The notes below the pieces were generated by a model. The model searched no databases, was not told the DNA's origin, and saw nothing but the letters and a program-made list of their open reading frames with translations. DNA of 47,861 nucleotides from Paralcaligenes sp039935015. Lineage in GTDB: Bacteria; Pseudomonadota; Gammaproteobacteria; Burkholderiales; Burkholderiaceae_B. The stretch is from the NCBI GenBank assembly GCA_039935015.1, contig JBDTLC010000099.1, forward strand, positions 1 through 47,861, written 5' to 3'. Of the stretch, positions 27,012 through 35,302 are shown one piece after another. Both the position numbers and the translations under genes were made by a program. Numbering within the stretch: the stretch's first letter is position 1; each line of letters starts with the position of its first letter.

Positions 27012-28163
27012 CTACCTCGGCTTTGGCAGCTTGGCCAGTGCGGCCAGGCGTGCCTCACGCAATGCGGCTTTGATTTTTTTGGGCTCGCCACCGCACGATT
27101 GCGCAACCGCGCCCGCATCGATCGACCGAATGGCTGACACACGTTCACGCCACGCCGACAAGTCGACATCGACGACGCATGCAGCGGCACTGAGCAAATC
27201 CAGGAAGCGCGTCGGCTTACGCAGTGCATCGCAACGTTCAAGAAGCTCAAGCCATTCTTCAACTGAGTTGCCCGAGGGCGAGCCGTAGGGCTTTTCCGCA
27301 ACCGCCCCGTCTGTATCTTTTGAGAGAGCCTTAAGCACCCACGGCAACAGCCGCGCATAATCTCGACACTCGGCCGGGGCGCGCAGATGATTGGCTAATT
27401 CCTCTGGCCTCTCAGACAAGTGGCACAGCAAGGCGAAACGTGAGGCCAAGGGTAAATTGCCCTGGGTCGCAGCAGCCAGCTGCCTGGCAATCGCCTCGTT
27501 AAATACCAAGCCTGGCATGACTCTGGCCAGAGCGCCAGTGGTGTCAAGCACTTGGAACATGCGACCAGGCTGCGAGGTCGACAAGCCCTTGACTAGTTCA
27601 CGCCATACGCGCTCGGGTACCAGTGCGTCCACCTCGCCGCCCATAACCAGCTCGCGCGCCAGCGTCAGCGTTTCCGAGGCAATTGAAAAATTGTAAAAGC
27701 GCGCGGCAAAGCGGGCCAAACGCAACAAGCGCACTGGATCTTCAACAAAGGCCTGACCGACGTGGCGCAACACGTGCGCCTTGATATCAGCTTGCCCCTG
27801 AAGCGGGTCAAACAACTGACCATCAGATGCCTGGGCAATCGCATTGATAGTCAGGTCACGCCGTTTCAGGTCCTCTGCCAAAGTGACATCGACTCCGGCG
27901 TAGAAAGTAAAACCCTTGTAGCCTCGTCCTGATTTACGCTCGGTACGTGCCAGCGCATATTCTTCTTTAGTTTCAGGATGCAGGAATACCGGAAAATCAC
28001 CCCCTACCGGAATAAAGCCGCGCTTGGCCATTTCCTCGGGTGAGGATCCCACCACCACCCAGTCACGATCACCAGCCGGTAAACCCAGCAAGCAATCACG
28101 CACCGCTCCGCCCACGATATAGACATCGAGCCCATGAGTGCAGGAGTCGGCCATCACGACCAT
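27012..28163 (-). CDS. cca: CCA-adding tRNA nucleotidyltransferase without HD motif
   Basis: Adds or repairs the 3' CCA of tRNAs. The 383-residue class II enzyme has YIVGGAVRDCLLGLPAGDRDWVVVG with the GG loop and the catalytic aspartates, RKSGRGYKGFTFYAG, the RRDLTINAIA block and ARFAARF in the neck region. In the E. coli enzyme the C-terminal HD domain has a HDLGK motif; the aligned segment here reads LLCHLSERPEE, so phosphohydrolase activity is unlikely. Start ATG at 28163 (or 28154) lies two bases after the slt stop, so translation is probably coupled to slt. Confidence 0.92.
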   Translation of the reverse strand: MVVMADSCTHGLDVYIVGGAVRDCLLGLPAGDRDWVVVGSSPEEMAKRGFIPVGGDFPVFLHPETKEEYALARTERKSGRGYKGFTFYAGVDVTLAEDLKRRDLTINAIAQASDGQLFDPLQGQADIKAHVLRHVGQAFVEDPVRLLRLARFAARFYNFSIASETLTLARELVMGGEVDALVPERVWRELVKGLSTSQPGRMFQVLDTTGALARVMPGLVFNEAIARQLAAATQGNLPLASRFALLCHLSERPEELANHLRAPAECRDYARLLPWVLKALSKDTDGAVAEKPYGSPSGNSVEEWLELLERCDALRKPTRFLDLLSAAACVVDVDLSAWRERVSAIRSIDAGAVAQSCGGEPKKIKAALREARLAALAKLPKPR

Positions 28164-28165
28164 CT

Positions 28166-30268
28166 TTACGGCAAATTTATTTTAGTATTCGGTTCGGGTG
28201 AAATCACACCCAGGCGTGCTTTCAGGGAGTTGGGTTGACCGGTAAACATGGTCGCATAATAGGTAGCGTTGGACATCACATGCTTGACGTACAGCCGCGT
28301 TTCGGTAAAAGGAATCGTTTCGGCAAATATGGCGCCTTCTACAGGCCCCTGAAGCTTGGACCGCCATAGCACTGAACGCCCAGGGCCCGCGTTGTACCCT
28401 GCTGTAGCCAGCACCTGTGAGCCATCTAGATCTTGCAGCACCATATTCAGATAGCTGGTACCTAATATCGTATTGGTGTCGAAGTCGTTGACCGAAGAAG
28501 GGGTGAAGTCATTCATGCCTATCTTGCGTGCCACCCAGCGCGCCGTGGCAGGCATGAGCTGCATCAGCCCAGACGCGCCCACACTGGAACGAGCATCGGT
28601 GATGAAGCGCGATTCCTGGCGAATCAAACCATAAACCCATGCGGGATCCAGATGGATCAAGCGAGCTTTTTCGGCTACCCGCCCTTCGAACGGAGCGATA
28701 AATCGCTGTCTGAAATCAATGACCTTTTTGGTCTGAAGCGAAGTGTTCACCACTCTGTCGAAAATGTGCTCTTGCCGGGCCAGTTCGGCGGCAGCCAGCA
28801 ACTGTCGGTCGCTCATGCCGCGCAGGTTGAAGTTCCACTCTGGAACAGCCTCGGGGCGCCACCCAAGGCGAAACAACTTAATGGCTCGCTGCAAGCCCAC
28901 GTTGGATCGCGCACCGGCCAGCTCAACCGCCGTCAGGGGAGCGGGAAATGGCGGTATCGATATGGGACGGCCAAGCTCTTCATTGGCCAACTGGCCGTAA
29001 AAGTCCAGATTATTTTCAATCGACGTATAGCGCGCCTGGGCACCTGTGTGATCGCCCTGTGCGGCCAGCGCACGGCCATACCAATAGGTCCATACCGGCT
29101 CAGCGCGCTGCCTCTGAGACATTTTATCGATCGCTTTCCCAACCTGCCGCCAGTCGATCTTGCCCTGCCTGAGTTCGGAACGCACTTGCCAGTCGTGGTT
29201 GGTATCAGTCATGGGCACATCGCCTGATCGCCTGTACCATGTCACCGCCTGACCTTCCAGATTTAGTGCCGAGGCTAGTCCGAATTGCCCCCACACCCAC
29301 TGCAGATCGGCGCTGGGCACTGATCGCGACCATTGGCTTTCTACATAGCCTGCTGCGGCGGGCCGATCGGAGCTTCGGGCCAGGCGCGACAAAGCCAGAG
29401 TAACCAGCTCAATCTGCGCCTGCGACGTGGGCGCTTTCTGCGATGTCAGCCATTTTCGGGGGTTTTGCATCAATGCCCGATACGCAGACATTTCTGACGG
29501 TGAAAACATCAGCCCAGCTAGCCGTTGTGCATCGCCTGTCTTACTGGTTTCGAGCGTTGCGCGCAACAAGGGATCAAGCTGCTTCCAGCCCACCGTCCCG
29601 GCTAAAACCTGTTGGCCAAGAAAGGCCCAGCATGACTGCCCTGGTGCAAATACCGCCATGGTCTGGGCGGCGGATACAGGCCGTCCGGTAGCGGCCTGCG
29701 CCTGCATTTGCGCACATTCAATCTGTGCATTACCCCCCACAACCGGGCCTAAATTGTTGACAGTAGCGTAGTCGCCAGCCCTGGCGGCGGCAACAATCCA
29801 ATCGCCTTTAAGGCGATTGACTAAATATGCGTCGCGGCTGCTCGAAAGAAACTCTTGCAACATCGCGGTAGGGACGGTTGCAGTAGGATCGGCCAATTGC
29901 TGCCGCAAATACCAATAGGCCGGATAGTCGCCCAATAAAGAATCGCCTTTGGCCAACGGCACCAGGCTCGCCAGGCTGTCCCACTGACGGCTTTGCATGG
30001 CGGCGCGGGCGTCCACCACGGCCTGCTCGGCCTCGGGCGACGACACTACTAATAACGGTACGGGCTTCGTAGCCGCAGGCAACGCTTGCTGCGCAACGGG
30101 AGCCTGGGACGCAGCGGTATCTACCGCATTGTTGGGAAGTTTTGCCCCGGCGCAACCCGCAAGGCCTAACGATAAAGCCAGCCACCAGCTCCTGAGCGAT
30201 AGGGCACCAAAAGGTCCGCCAGAAAAATTTCGAGTTTTCTGATACCGTTGTTGTCGCTTCAATAACAT
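28166..30268 (-). CDS. slt: Soluble-type lytic murein transglycosylase with lipoprotein signal
   Basis: Cleaves peptidoglycan exolytically. The 700-residue product has the long alpha-superhelical N-terminal region of Slt70 followed by a goose-type lysozyme domain from about residue 530: GLIRQESRF with catalytic Glu552, SVGASGLMQLMPATA and ATAGYNAGPGR. Unlike E. coli Slt70, which has a Sec signal, the N terminus shows a hydrophobic run ending in LGLAGC (Cys39), so membrane anchoring as a lipoprotein is likely. The first 25 residues before it are basic and unusually long; a later start is possible but ATG at 30268 has GGAG ten bases upstream. It diverges from the cyclo-ligase gene with only 27 bases between starts. 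Confidence 0.93.
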   Translation of the reverse strand: MLLKRQQRYQKTRNFSGGPFGALSLRSWWLALSLGLAGCAGAKLPNNAVDTAASQAPVAQQALPAATKPVPLLVVSSPEAEQAVVDARAAMQSRQWDSLASLVPLAKGDSLLGDYPAYWYLRQQLADPTATVPTAMLQEFLSSSRDAYLVNRLKGDWIVAAARAGDYATVNNLGPVVGGNAQIECAQMQAQAATGRPVSAAQTMAVFAPGQSCWAFLGQQVLAGTVGWKQLDPLLRATLETSKTGDAQRLAGLMFSPSEMSAYRALMQNPRKWLTSQKAPTSQAQIELVTLALSRLARSSDRPAAAGYVESQWSRSVPSADLQWVWGQFGLASALNLEGQAVTWYRRSGDVPMTDTNHDWQVRSELRQGKIDWRQVGKAIDKMSQRQRAEPVWTYWYGRALAAQGDHTGAQARYTSIENNLDFYGQLANEELGRPISIPPFPAPLTAVELAGARSNVGLQRAIKLFRLGWRPEAVPEWNFNLRGMSDRQLLAAAELARQEHIFDRVVNTSLQTKKVIDFRQRFIAPFEGRVAEKARLIHLDPAWVYGLIRQESRFITDARSSVGASGLMQLMPATARWVARKIGMNDFTPSSVNDFDTNTILGTSYLNMVLQDLDGSQVLATAGYNAGPGRSVLWRSKLQGPVEGAIFAETIPFTETRLYVKHVMSNATYYATMFTGQPNSLKARLGVISPEPNTKINLP

Positions 30269-30295
30269 CTTATTCGGACTCCAATCACACCGCTC

Positions 30296-30928
30296 ATGAA
30301 TAACAGCCTAGAGAATAACGCAGTCCCTCTTCGCACGCGACTAAAACAGTTGCGCAGCGAACTTAGCCCCATCGATAGCCACCGAGGCGCTTTGCTAATC
30401 AGAGGTCGACTGTTTACTTGGCTGGCCACGACCCGCGCCAGGTTGCTGGCTGCCAACCGGCCGGCCCCAAAGCATATCGCCGCCTTCTGGTCTACAGACC
30501 AAGAGCCCGAACTCCAGCCACTACTACGGCAATGGGTCGAAGAAGAAGGGTTTACGGTTTCGCTGCCGGTCGTAGCGGCCGTCGACGCTCCGCTGGAATT
30601 TCGAGTCTGGACGCCAGACACCGACATGCTGATTGGCGCCTACGGGATTGCCGAACCGCAAGGCGAAGTGGCGCCGCTACCCGATCTGGTGTTAGTGCCC
30701 ACGCTAGGCTACACCCGTGCGGGTGATCGCATCGGATACGGCAAGGGCTATTACGACCGCACGCTCGCAGCGCTCAAGGCGCAACGACATTTTTACACTA
30801 GCATAGGGATTGCGTGGTCCTGTGGCGACCTGTCCAACCAGACATATGCCCCGGCTGCGCACGACGTTCGCCTCGATTCCGTCCTGACCGATAAAGGCTG
30901 GGCCGTGGCCGCACCTGTTCTTCTGTAG
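30296..30928 (+). CDS. 5-Formyltetrahydrofolate cyclo-ligase
   Basis: Converts 5-formyl-THF to 5,10-methenyl-THF with ATP, returning stored folate to the one-carbon pool. The 210-residue protein has PLRTRLKQLR at the N terminus, KHIAAFWSTDQEPEL, the LVLVPTLGYTRAGDRIGYGKGYYDRTL signature and a C-terminal AHDVRLDSVLTD. It converges with metF (two bases between stops), so two folate enzymes face each other. In E. coli the 6S RNA gene sits upstream of this gene; here only 27 bases separate it from slt, so 6S RNA is not present. Confidence 0.93.
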   Translation: MNNSLENNAVPLRTRLKQLRSELSPIDSHRGALLIRGRLFTWLATTRARLLAANRPAPKHIAAFWSTDQEPELQPLLRQWVEEEGFTVSLPVVAAVDAPLEFRVWTPDTDMLIGAYGIAEPQGEVAPLPDLVLVPTLGYTRAGDRIGYGKGYYDRTLAALKAQRHFYTSIGIAWSCGDLSNQTYAPAAHDVRLDSVLTDKGWAVAAPVLL

Positions 30929-30930
30929 CG

Positions 30931-31794
30931 CTAAATGAAGCTTCGCGGAGAACCGCAAGATAAGTCCAAGCCGTGATGAACGGCTAATACAGAATCGGCA
31001 TTATTAAGCGTATAAAAATGCAATCCCGGCGCCCCCTCATCCAGCAAGCGCTGACACAAGCGGGTAATCACTTCCACACCGAATGCCTTGATCGAGGCGC
31101 GGTCGTCTCCGAACTCGGCCAGGCGCAGGCGGATCCAGCGTGGGATTTCCGCGCCGCACATTGACGAAAACCTTACCAACTGCGAATGATTAGTAATGGG
31201 CATGATCCCGGGGACGATAGGTACCGATACACCTTTGGCCCGGGCCCGGTTCACAAAATCGAAATAGGCGTCCGCGTTGAAGAAATACTGCGTAATCGCG
31301 CTATTGGCCCCCGCCTTCACTTTGGTGATGAAGTGGTTCAGATCTTCGGGGGCGGTGAGCGCCTGCGGATGCATTTCCGGATACGCGGCCACTTCAATAT
31401 GAAACCAATCGTCACTATGTTCGCGAATGAATCGAACCAGATCGCTGGCATACCGCAATTCGCCCGCCTCGCCGCCCATGCCCGAAGGCACGTCGCCGCG
31501 CAACGCCACAATACGCCGGATTCCGGCCGCGCGATACGCGTCTAGAATCTCGGTCAAAACGGCGCGGCTCGACCCTATGCACGACAGATGAGGGGCGGTC
31601 TCGCAGCCCAAGTTGCGCATAAGGCTTACGGTATCGGATGTACCCGAACGCGTCGAGCCTCCAGCGCCAAACGTAACGCTTACATAACTAGGATGCAGGG
31701 CCAGCAGCTGTTTGGCCGAGCGCACCAACTTTTCTTGTGCTGCGATATCGCGGGGGGGAAAAAACTCCAGACTGATGGACGGCGCAGATCTCAT
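30931..31794 (-). CDS. metF: Methylenetetrahydrofolate reductase
   Basis: Reduces 5,10-methylene-THF to 5-methyl-THF, the methyl donor for methionine synthesis. The 287-residue FAD enzyme shows SLEFFPPRD, SVTFGAGGSTR, HLSCIG, RRIVALRGD, EVAAYPEMHP, and ITQYFFNAD with VPGIMPI. The start ATG overlaps the stop of the upstream membrane protein gene (ATGA). It is the third gene of the ahcY-membrane protein-metF run and so would fall under the SAH riboswitch. Confidence 0.96.
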   Translation of the reverse strand: MRSAPSISLEFFPPRDIAAQEKLVRSAKQLLALHPSYVSVTFGAGGSTRSGTSDTVSLMRNLGCETAPHLSCIGSSRAVLTEILDAYRAAGIRRIVALRGDVPSGMGGEAGELRYASDLVRFIREHSDDWFHIEVAAYPEMHPQALTAPEDLNHFITKVKAGANSAITQYFFNADAYFDFVNRARAKGVSVPIVPGIMPITNHSQLVRFSSMCGAEIPRWIRLRLAEFGDDRASIKAFGVEVITRLCQRLLDEGAPGLHFYTLNNADSVLAVHHGLDLSCGSPRSFI

Positions 31795-32129
31795 GAATAC
31801 AACAACCTGGAAAGCAACCCCGAAACCAGACTATAGACAATAGCCCCCAACACGGCCCACCAGAAGCCGTTGACGTGAAAACCTTTCATAATCGAGCCCG
31901 CAAACCAGAACACCAAGGCATTGAGGACCAGCAAAAACAAACCCAAAGTCACAATTGTGATGGGCAAAGTCAACAAGATCAGTACCGGCTTGACCAGCGT
32001 ATTGAGCAAACCCAATACCAACGCCGCAATCAGCGCCGAACCGAAAGACGACACACTGATGCCAGGCAATACATAAGCCACCACCAATAGGGCCACTGCA
32101 TTTAAAATCCAAACGAGGATAAGTTGCAT
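31791..32129 (-). CDS. Four-helix membrane protein, phage-holin-like family (PF04020 type)
   Basis: A 112-residue protein that is nearly all hydrophobic, with four predicted membrane helices, and the LGLLNTLVKPVLILLTLPITIVTLGLF core typical of the YvlD/phage holin 4_2 family. Despite the name these are chromosomal membrane proteins of unknown role, not prophage holins. GGAG sits eight bases before the ATG. It lies between ahcY and metF, overlapping metF by four bases. Why a membrane protein belongs in a methyl-cycle operon is not known. Confidence 0.85.
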   Translation of the reverse strand: MQLILVWILNAVALLVVAYVLPGISVSSFGSALIAALVLGLLNTLVKPVLILLTLPITIVTLGLFLLVLNALVFWFAGSIMKGFHVNGFWWAVLGAIVYSLVSGLLSRLLYS

Positions 32130-32145
32130 AATCAGACTCCGTATA

Positions 32146-32166
32146 AGGCGCCGACCGCAGGCGCCT
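32146..32166 (-). promoter_or_regulatory. Intercistronic hairpin between ahcY and the membrane protein gene
   Basis: A perfect seven-base-pair stem (32146-32152 with 32160-32166) and seven-base loop. On the minus strand no T-run follows, so it is not an intrinsic terminator. It could stabilise or process the ahcY message or lower expression of the downstream genes. Confidence 0.5.
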
Positions 32167-32208
32167 GGTGTCTACACCGTAAGCACCCAACGGCCCACAG
32201 TTCGGGGT

Positions 32209-33633
32209 TTAATAGCGGTAGTGGTCAGCCTTGTATGGCCCAGCTATCGGTACGTTAATATACTCGGCCTGATCGGCTCGCAGTTCAGTCAAGTGGACAC
32301 CCAGCTTTTTAAGATGGAGGCGCGCCACTTTTTCATCGAGGTGCTTGGGCAAAACATAAACCTGGCCAGTCTTGTATGCGCTACCCCGCGTAAAGAGTTC
32401 AATCTGCGCAATCGTCTGGTTGGTGAACGAGGCCGACATTACAAAAGAAGGATGGCCTGTGGCGCAACCCAGATTCACCAGGCGACCTTTGGCCAGCAAA
32501 ATGATGCGTTTGCCGTCGGGGAAAATGATGTGGTCGACTTGCGGCTTGACCTCTTCCCATTTCAGGTTTTCAACTGACGCCACATCGATTTCATTATCGA
32601 AGTGGCCAATATTACAAACAATGGCCTGATCTTTCATGCGATCCATGTGAGCGCGAGTAATCACATGATAGTTACCCGTAGCCGTTACGAATATATCTGC
32701 CTTGTCGGCAGCCTCTTCAATGGTCACGACCTTGTAACCTTCCATCGACGCCTGCAAAGCGCAAATTGGATCAACTTCAGTCACCCAAACTTGGGCTCGC
32801 AAGGCGGATAAGGCCTGCGCACAACCCTTGCCCACATCGCCAAAGCCGCAAACCAGCGCAATCTTGCCTGCCACCATCACATCAGTGGCGCGCTTGATGC
32901 CGTCAACCAGCGACTCGCGGCACCCGTACAGATTGTCGAACTTGGACTTGGTGACAGAATCGTTCACGTTGATGGCAGGGATGGCGAGTTCGCCCTTTTT
33001 GGACATTTGATACAAACGATGCACGCCCGTCGTTGTTTCTTCGGTAACGCCCTTGATTTGCGCCAGGCGCGAGGAATACCACTTGGAATCTATTTTCAAT
33101 TGCGCCTTGATGGCTGCAAACAAAACGCGCTCTTCTTCGCTACTCGGCTTATCGAGCACCGACAGATTCGCTTCGGCCTTGGTGCCCAAATGCAATAGAG
33201 CTGTTGCATCGCCCCCGTCATCGAGAATCATGTTGGCATACTGGCCATTGGGCCACTGGAATATTTTGTGGGTGTATTGCCAGTAGTCTTCGAGAGTTTC
33301 GCCCTTAACGGCGAACACAGCGGTCCCGCTGGCCGCAATGGCGGCCGCGGCATGGTCTTGTGTGGAAAAAATATTGCACGACGCCCAGCGCACCTCGGCA
33401 CCCAGGGCAACCAGGGTCTCGATCAGTACCGCGGTTTGAATGGTCATGTGCAGGCTGCCGGCGATCCGCGCGCCCTTCAGGGGCTGGGACTGAGTGTACT
33501 CATCGCGAGTAGCCATCAGGCCAGGCATTTCAGTTTCAGCAATAGCGATTTCGCGACGGCCCCAGCCGGCCAGGCCGATGTCAGCAATGGTGTAATCGGA
33601 AAAAACGGTTTCAGCAACAGTGTTCATGGTCAT
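32209..33633 (-). CDS. ahcY: S-adenosylhomocysteine hydrolase
   Basis: Splits SAH into homocysteine and adenosine, clearing the product inhibitor of methyltransferases. The 474-residue product has the family's SLHMTIQTAVLIETL, SCNIFSTQDHAAAAIA, the NAD-binding CGFGDVGKGCA, VTATGNYHVI, NIGHFDNEID and the C-terminal DQAEYINVPIAGPYKADHYRY with the Lys/Tyr pair that contacts NAD. The frame is open to 33681, but ATG at 33633 (or 33627, MNTV) fits the family; an AGG lies 11 bases before the first. It is first in the ahcY-membrane protein-metF run and follows a predicted SAH riboswitch. Confidence 0.96.
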   Translation of the reverse strand: MTMNTVAETVFSDYTIADIGLAGWGRREIAIAETEMPGLMATRDEYTQSQPLKGARIAGSLHMTIQTAVLIETLVALGAEVRWASCNIFSTQDHAAAAIAASGTAVFAVKGETLEDYWQYTHKIFQWPNGQYANMILDDGGDATALLHLGTKAEANLSVLDKPSSEEERVLFAAIKAQLKIDSKWYSSRLAQIKGVTEETTTGVHRLYQMSKKGELAIPAINVNDSVTKSKFDNLYGCRESLVDGIKRATDVMVAGKIALVCGFGDVGKGCAQALSALRAQVWVTEVDPICALQASMEGYKVVTIEEAADKADIFVTATGNYHVITRAHMDRMKDQAIVCNIGHFDNEIDVASVENLKWEEVKPQVDHIIFPDGKRIILLAKGRLVNLGCATGHPSFVMSASFTNQTIAQIELFTRGSAYKTGQVYVLPKHLDEKVARLHLKKLGVHLTELRADQAEYINVPIAGPYKADHYRY

Positions 33634-33704
33634 AATCCAATAAACCTGTACGTGAGAAAGTGCGGATGGGTTGCCGCTCACCTTCGCCTACGAAACAGGA
33701 GATG

Positions 33705-33797
33705 ATGAGCGCCGTTGAATCGAAAAACGTTTCCTGAGCCTAGCGGGATGGCGGGCACAATACCCCAGCCAAAAACCCGTTGCAGCACTCCTCAGGA
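33705..33797 (-). promoter_or_regulatory. S-adenosylhomocysteine (SAH) riboswitch
   Basis: On the minus strand the leader reads CCTGAGGAGTGCTGCAACGG at its 5' end (33796-33777), close to the published SAH-riboswitch core. P1 forms between CCTGAG (33796-33791) and CTCAGG (33738-33733). The 3' segment GGCGCTC (33713-33707) can pair with GAGTGCT next to P1 to close the pseudoknot. Position directly before ahcY is where this class occurs in Betaproteobacteria and Pseudomonas. The class turns expression on when SAH accumulates. The ribosome-binding site lies about 60 bases downstream of the element. Confidence 0.88.
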
Positions 33798-33805
33798 ACG
33801 CCGAA

Positions 33806-33835
33806 ATTGTAGCGCAATTGCGCCAGCTTCTTTAA
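33806..33835 (-). promoter_or_regulatory. Putative ahcY promoter with palindrome in the spacer
   Basis: On the minus strand TTAAAG (33835-33830), an 18-base spacer and TACAAT (33811-33806). Transcription would start near 33799, just at the 5' end of the riboswitch, which supports both calls. The spacer holds a perfect 12-base palindrome GCGCAATTGCGC (33812-33823). The -35 element overlaps the last codon of the DUF1289 gene. Confidence 0.5.
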
Positions 33836-34047
33836 CCTTTGTTACGTGGGTAGCCTTGCGCCTTGATGCGCTGCCAGATCACGTGTTTTTCTTCGTCAGA
33901 CAAAAAAACCCAGTTAGCCACCTCCATGGTGCTGCGCCCACAACCCCGGCAGATTTCGTCGTAGAGAGTTGAACACACGGCTACGCAAGGAGAATCGCTG
34001 CGTTTAAGGCTGTAGCTATCGTCGTCGGGGCGAGTGCTTGAAGACAT
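33832..34047 (-). CDS. DUF1289 family small cysteine-containing protein
   Basis: A 71-residue protein with the DUF1289 pattern: SPCVAVCSTLYDEICRGCGRS, four cysteines likely to bind a metal or iron-sulfur cluster, followed by NWVFLSDEEKHVIWQRI. Function is unknown. ATG at 34047 has AAGGAG eleven bases upstream; an in-frame TTG at 34056 is too close to that site. It lies downstream of metK in the same direction with a 59-base gap containing a perfect eight-base-pair hairpin (34072-34079 with 34090-34097) that lacks a T-run. Confidence 0.85.
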   Translation of the reverse strand: MSSSTRPDDDSYSLKRSDSPCVAVCSTLYDEICRGCGRSTMEVANWVFLSDEEKHVIWQRIKAQGYPRNKG

Positions 34048-34106
34048 GAAAACCAAAACTCCTTCTAGATCGCGCCCGACGCCCCTGCATCGGGCGCATT
34101 CCAGAT

Positions 34107-35282
34107 TTACACCGCCAGCTTGATAGCCTGCTGAAGATCCAGCACTTTGTCGGTGGCTTCCCAGCTGAACTCGGGCTCGGAACGTCCGAAGTGCCCATAA
34201 GCCGCTGTTTTACTGTAGATGGGGCGCAGTAGATCAAGCATTTCGATAATACCGCGTGGGCGCAAATCAAACTGCTCGCGAACCAGGCGAGCGATTTGTT
34301 CGTCGGGGATGATGCCCGTGCCTTCGGTGTACACCGTAATGTTGATGGGTTCAGCTACGCCGATGGCATAGCTGACCTGCACCTGACACTGGCGTGCCAA
34401 GCCCGCCGCCACTACATTTTTGGCCACATAGCGCGCGGCATAGGCTGCAGAACGGTCGACCTTGGAAGGATCTTTGCCCGAAAAGGCGCCACCACCGTGA
34501 GGACACGCACCGCCGTAGGTGTCAACGATAATCTTGCGGCCAGTCAGGCCGCAATCGCCCTGTGGGCCACCGATAACAAACACGCCGGTGGGGTTGACCA
34601 AGTATTTGGTCTGCGCCGTAAGCATGCCCTCGGGAAAGCAGGGCTTGATGATTTGCTCGATTACTGCGTCATGGATGTCGCTTTGCGAGATTTCGGGCGC
34701 ATGCTGAGTGGAGAGCACCACGGTATGGACTTCGGCAGGCTTGCCGTTGACATAGCGGAAAGTGACCTGCGACTTGGCGTCCGGACGCAGCCACGGCAGA
34801 CGGCCGTCTTTGCGCAACTCGCTTTGACGTTGCACCAGGCGGTGCGCATACCAGATTGGGGCCGGCATGAGATCAGGGGTCTCGTCACACGCATAGCCGA
34901 ACATCAGGCCTTGGTCGCCAGCGCCCTGATTAAGCAGTTCTTCGGGGCTACGATCTACCCCTTGCGCAATATTGGGCGACTGTTTGTCGTACGCCACCAG
35001 CACCGCACACCCCTTGTAGTCAATCCCGTAATCGGTGTTGTCATAGCCGATGCGTTTGATGGTGTCGCGCGCAACCTGGATGTAATCCACATTGGCGGTC
35101 GTCGTAATTTCGCCTGCCAGAACGACCAGACCCGTGTTGCAAAGCGTTTCGGCTGCAACCCGTGCCTTGGGATCTTGGGTGAAAATGGCGTCGAGGATGG
35201 AATCGGAAATTTGGTCGGCGACTTTGTCGGGATGGCCTTCAGAGACCGATTCGGATGTAAAGAGAAAATCATTGTTTACCAC
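34107..35282 (-). CDS. metK: S-adenosylmethionine synthetase
   Basis: Makes SAM from methionine and ATP. The 391-residue product shows FTSESVSEGHPDKVADQISD, GAGDQGLMFGYA, the GGPQGDCGLTGRKIIVDTYGG block, GGGAFSGKDPSKVDRSAAYAARY and the C-terminal AYGHFGR. Translation starts with GTG at 35282, with AAGGA about eleven bases upstream; the next ATG would remove three residues only and lacks better spacing. A leader with two adjacent hairpins precedes it. It diverges from the lpxL pair. Together with ahcY and metF it completes three steps of the methyl cycle within 4.4 kb; methionine synthase is not in the window. Confidence 0.97.
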   Translation of the reverse strand: MVNNDFLFTSESVSEGHPDKVADQISDSILDAIFTQDPKARVAAETLCNTGLVVLAGEITTTANVDYIQVARDTIKRIGYDNTDYGIDYKGCAVLVAYDKQSPNIAQGVDRSPEELLNQGAGDQGLMFGYACDETPDLMPAPIWYAHRLVQRQSELRKDGRLPWLRPDAKSQVTFRYVNGKPAEVHTVVLSTQHAPEISQSDIHDAVIEQIIKPCFPEGMLTAQTKYLVNPTGVFVIGGPQGDCGLTGRKIIVDTYGGACPHGGGAFSGKDPSKVDRSAAYAARYVAKNVVAAGLARQCQVQVSYAIGVAEPINITVYTEGTGIIPDEQIARLVREQFDLRPRGIIEMLDLLRPIYSKTAAYGHFGRSEPEFSWEATDKVLDLQQAIKLAV

Positions 35283-35302
35283 AGCAATACGTTCCTTTTA
35301 AC

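Noticed and set aside
30269..30295. 6S RNA gene expected next to the 5-formyl-THF cyclo-ligase gene
   Set aside because: Only 27 bases lie upstream, far too short for the roughly 180-base RNA.
31791..32129. Holin-like protein as a sign of a prophage
   Set aside because: It is inside a metabolic operon with no phage genes nearby and belongs to a family of chromosomal membrane proteins.
34072..34097. Perfect eight-base-pair hairpin after metK as a terminator
   Set aside because: No T-run on either strand; at most a processing or stabilising hairpin.
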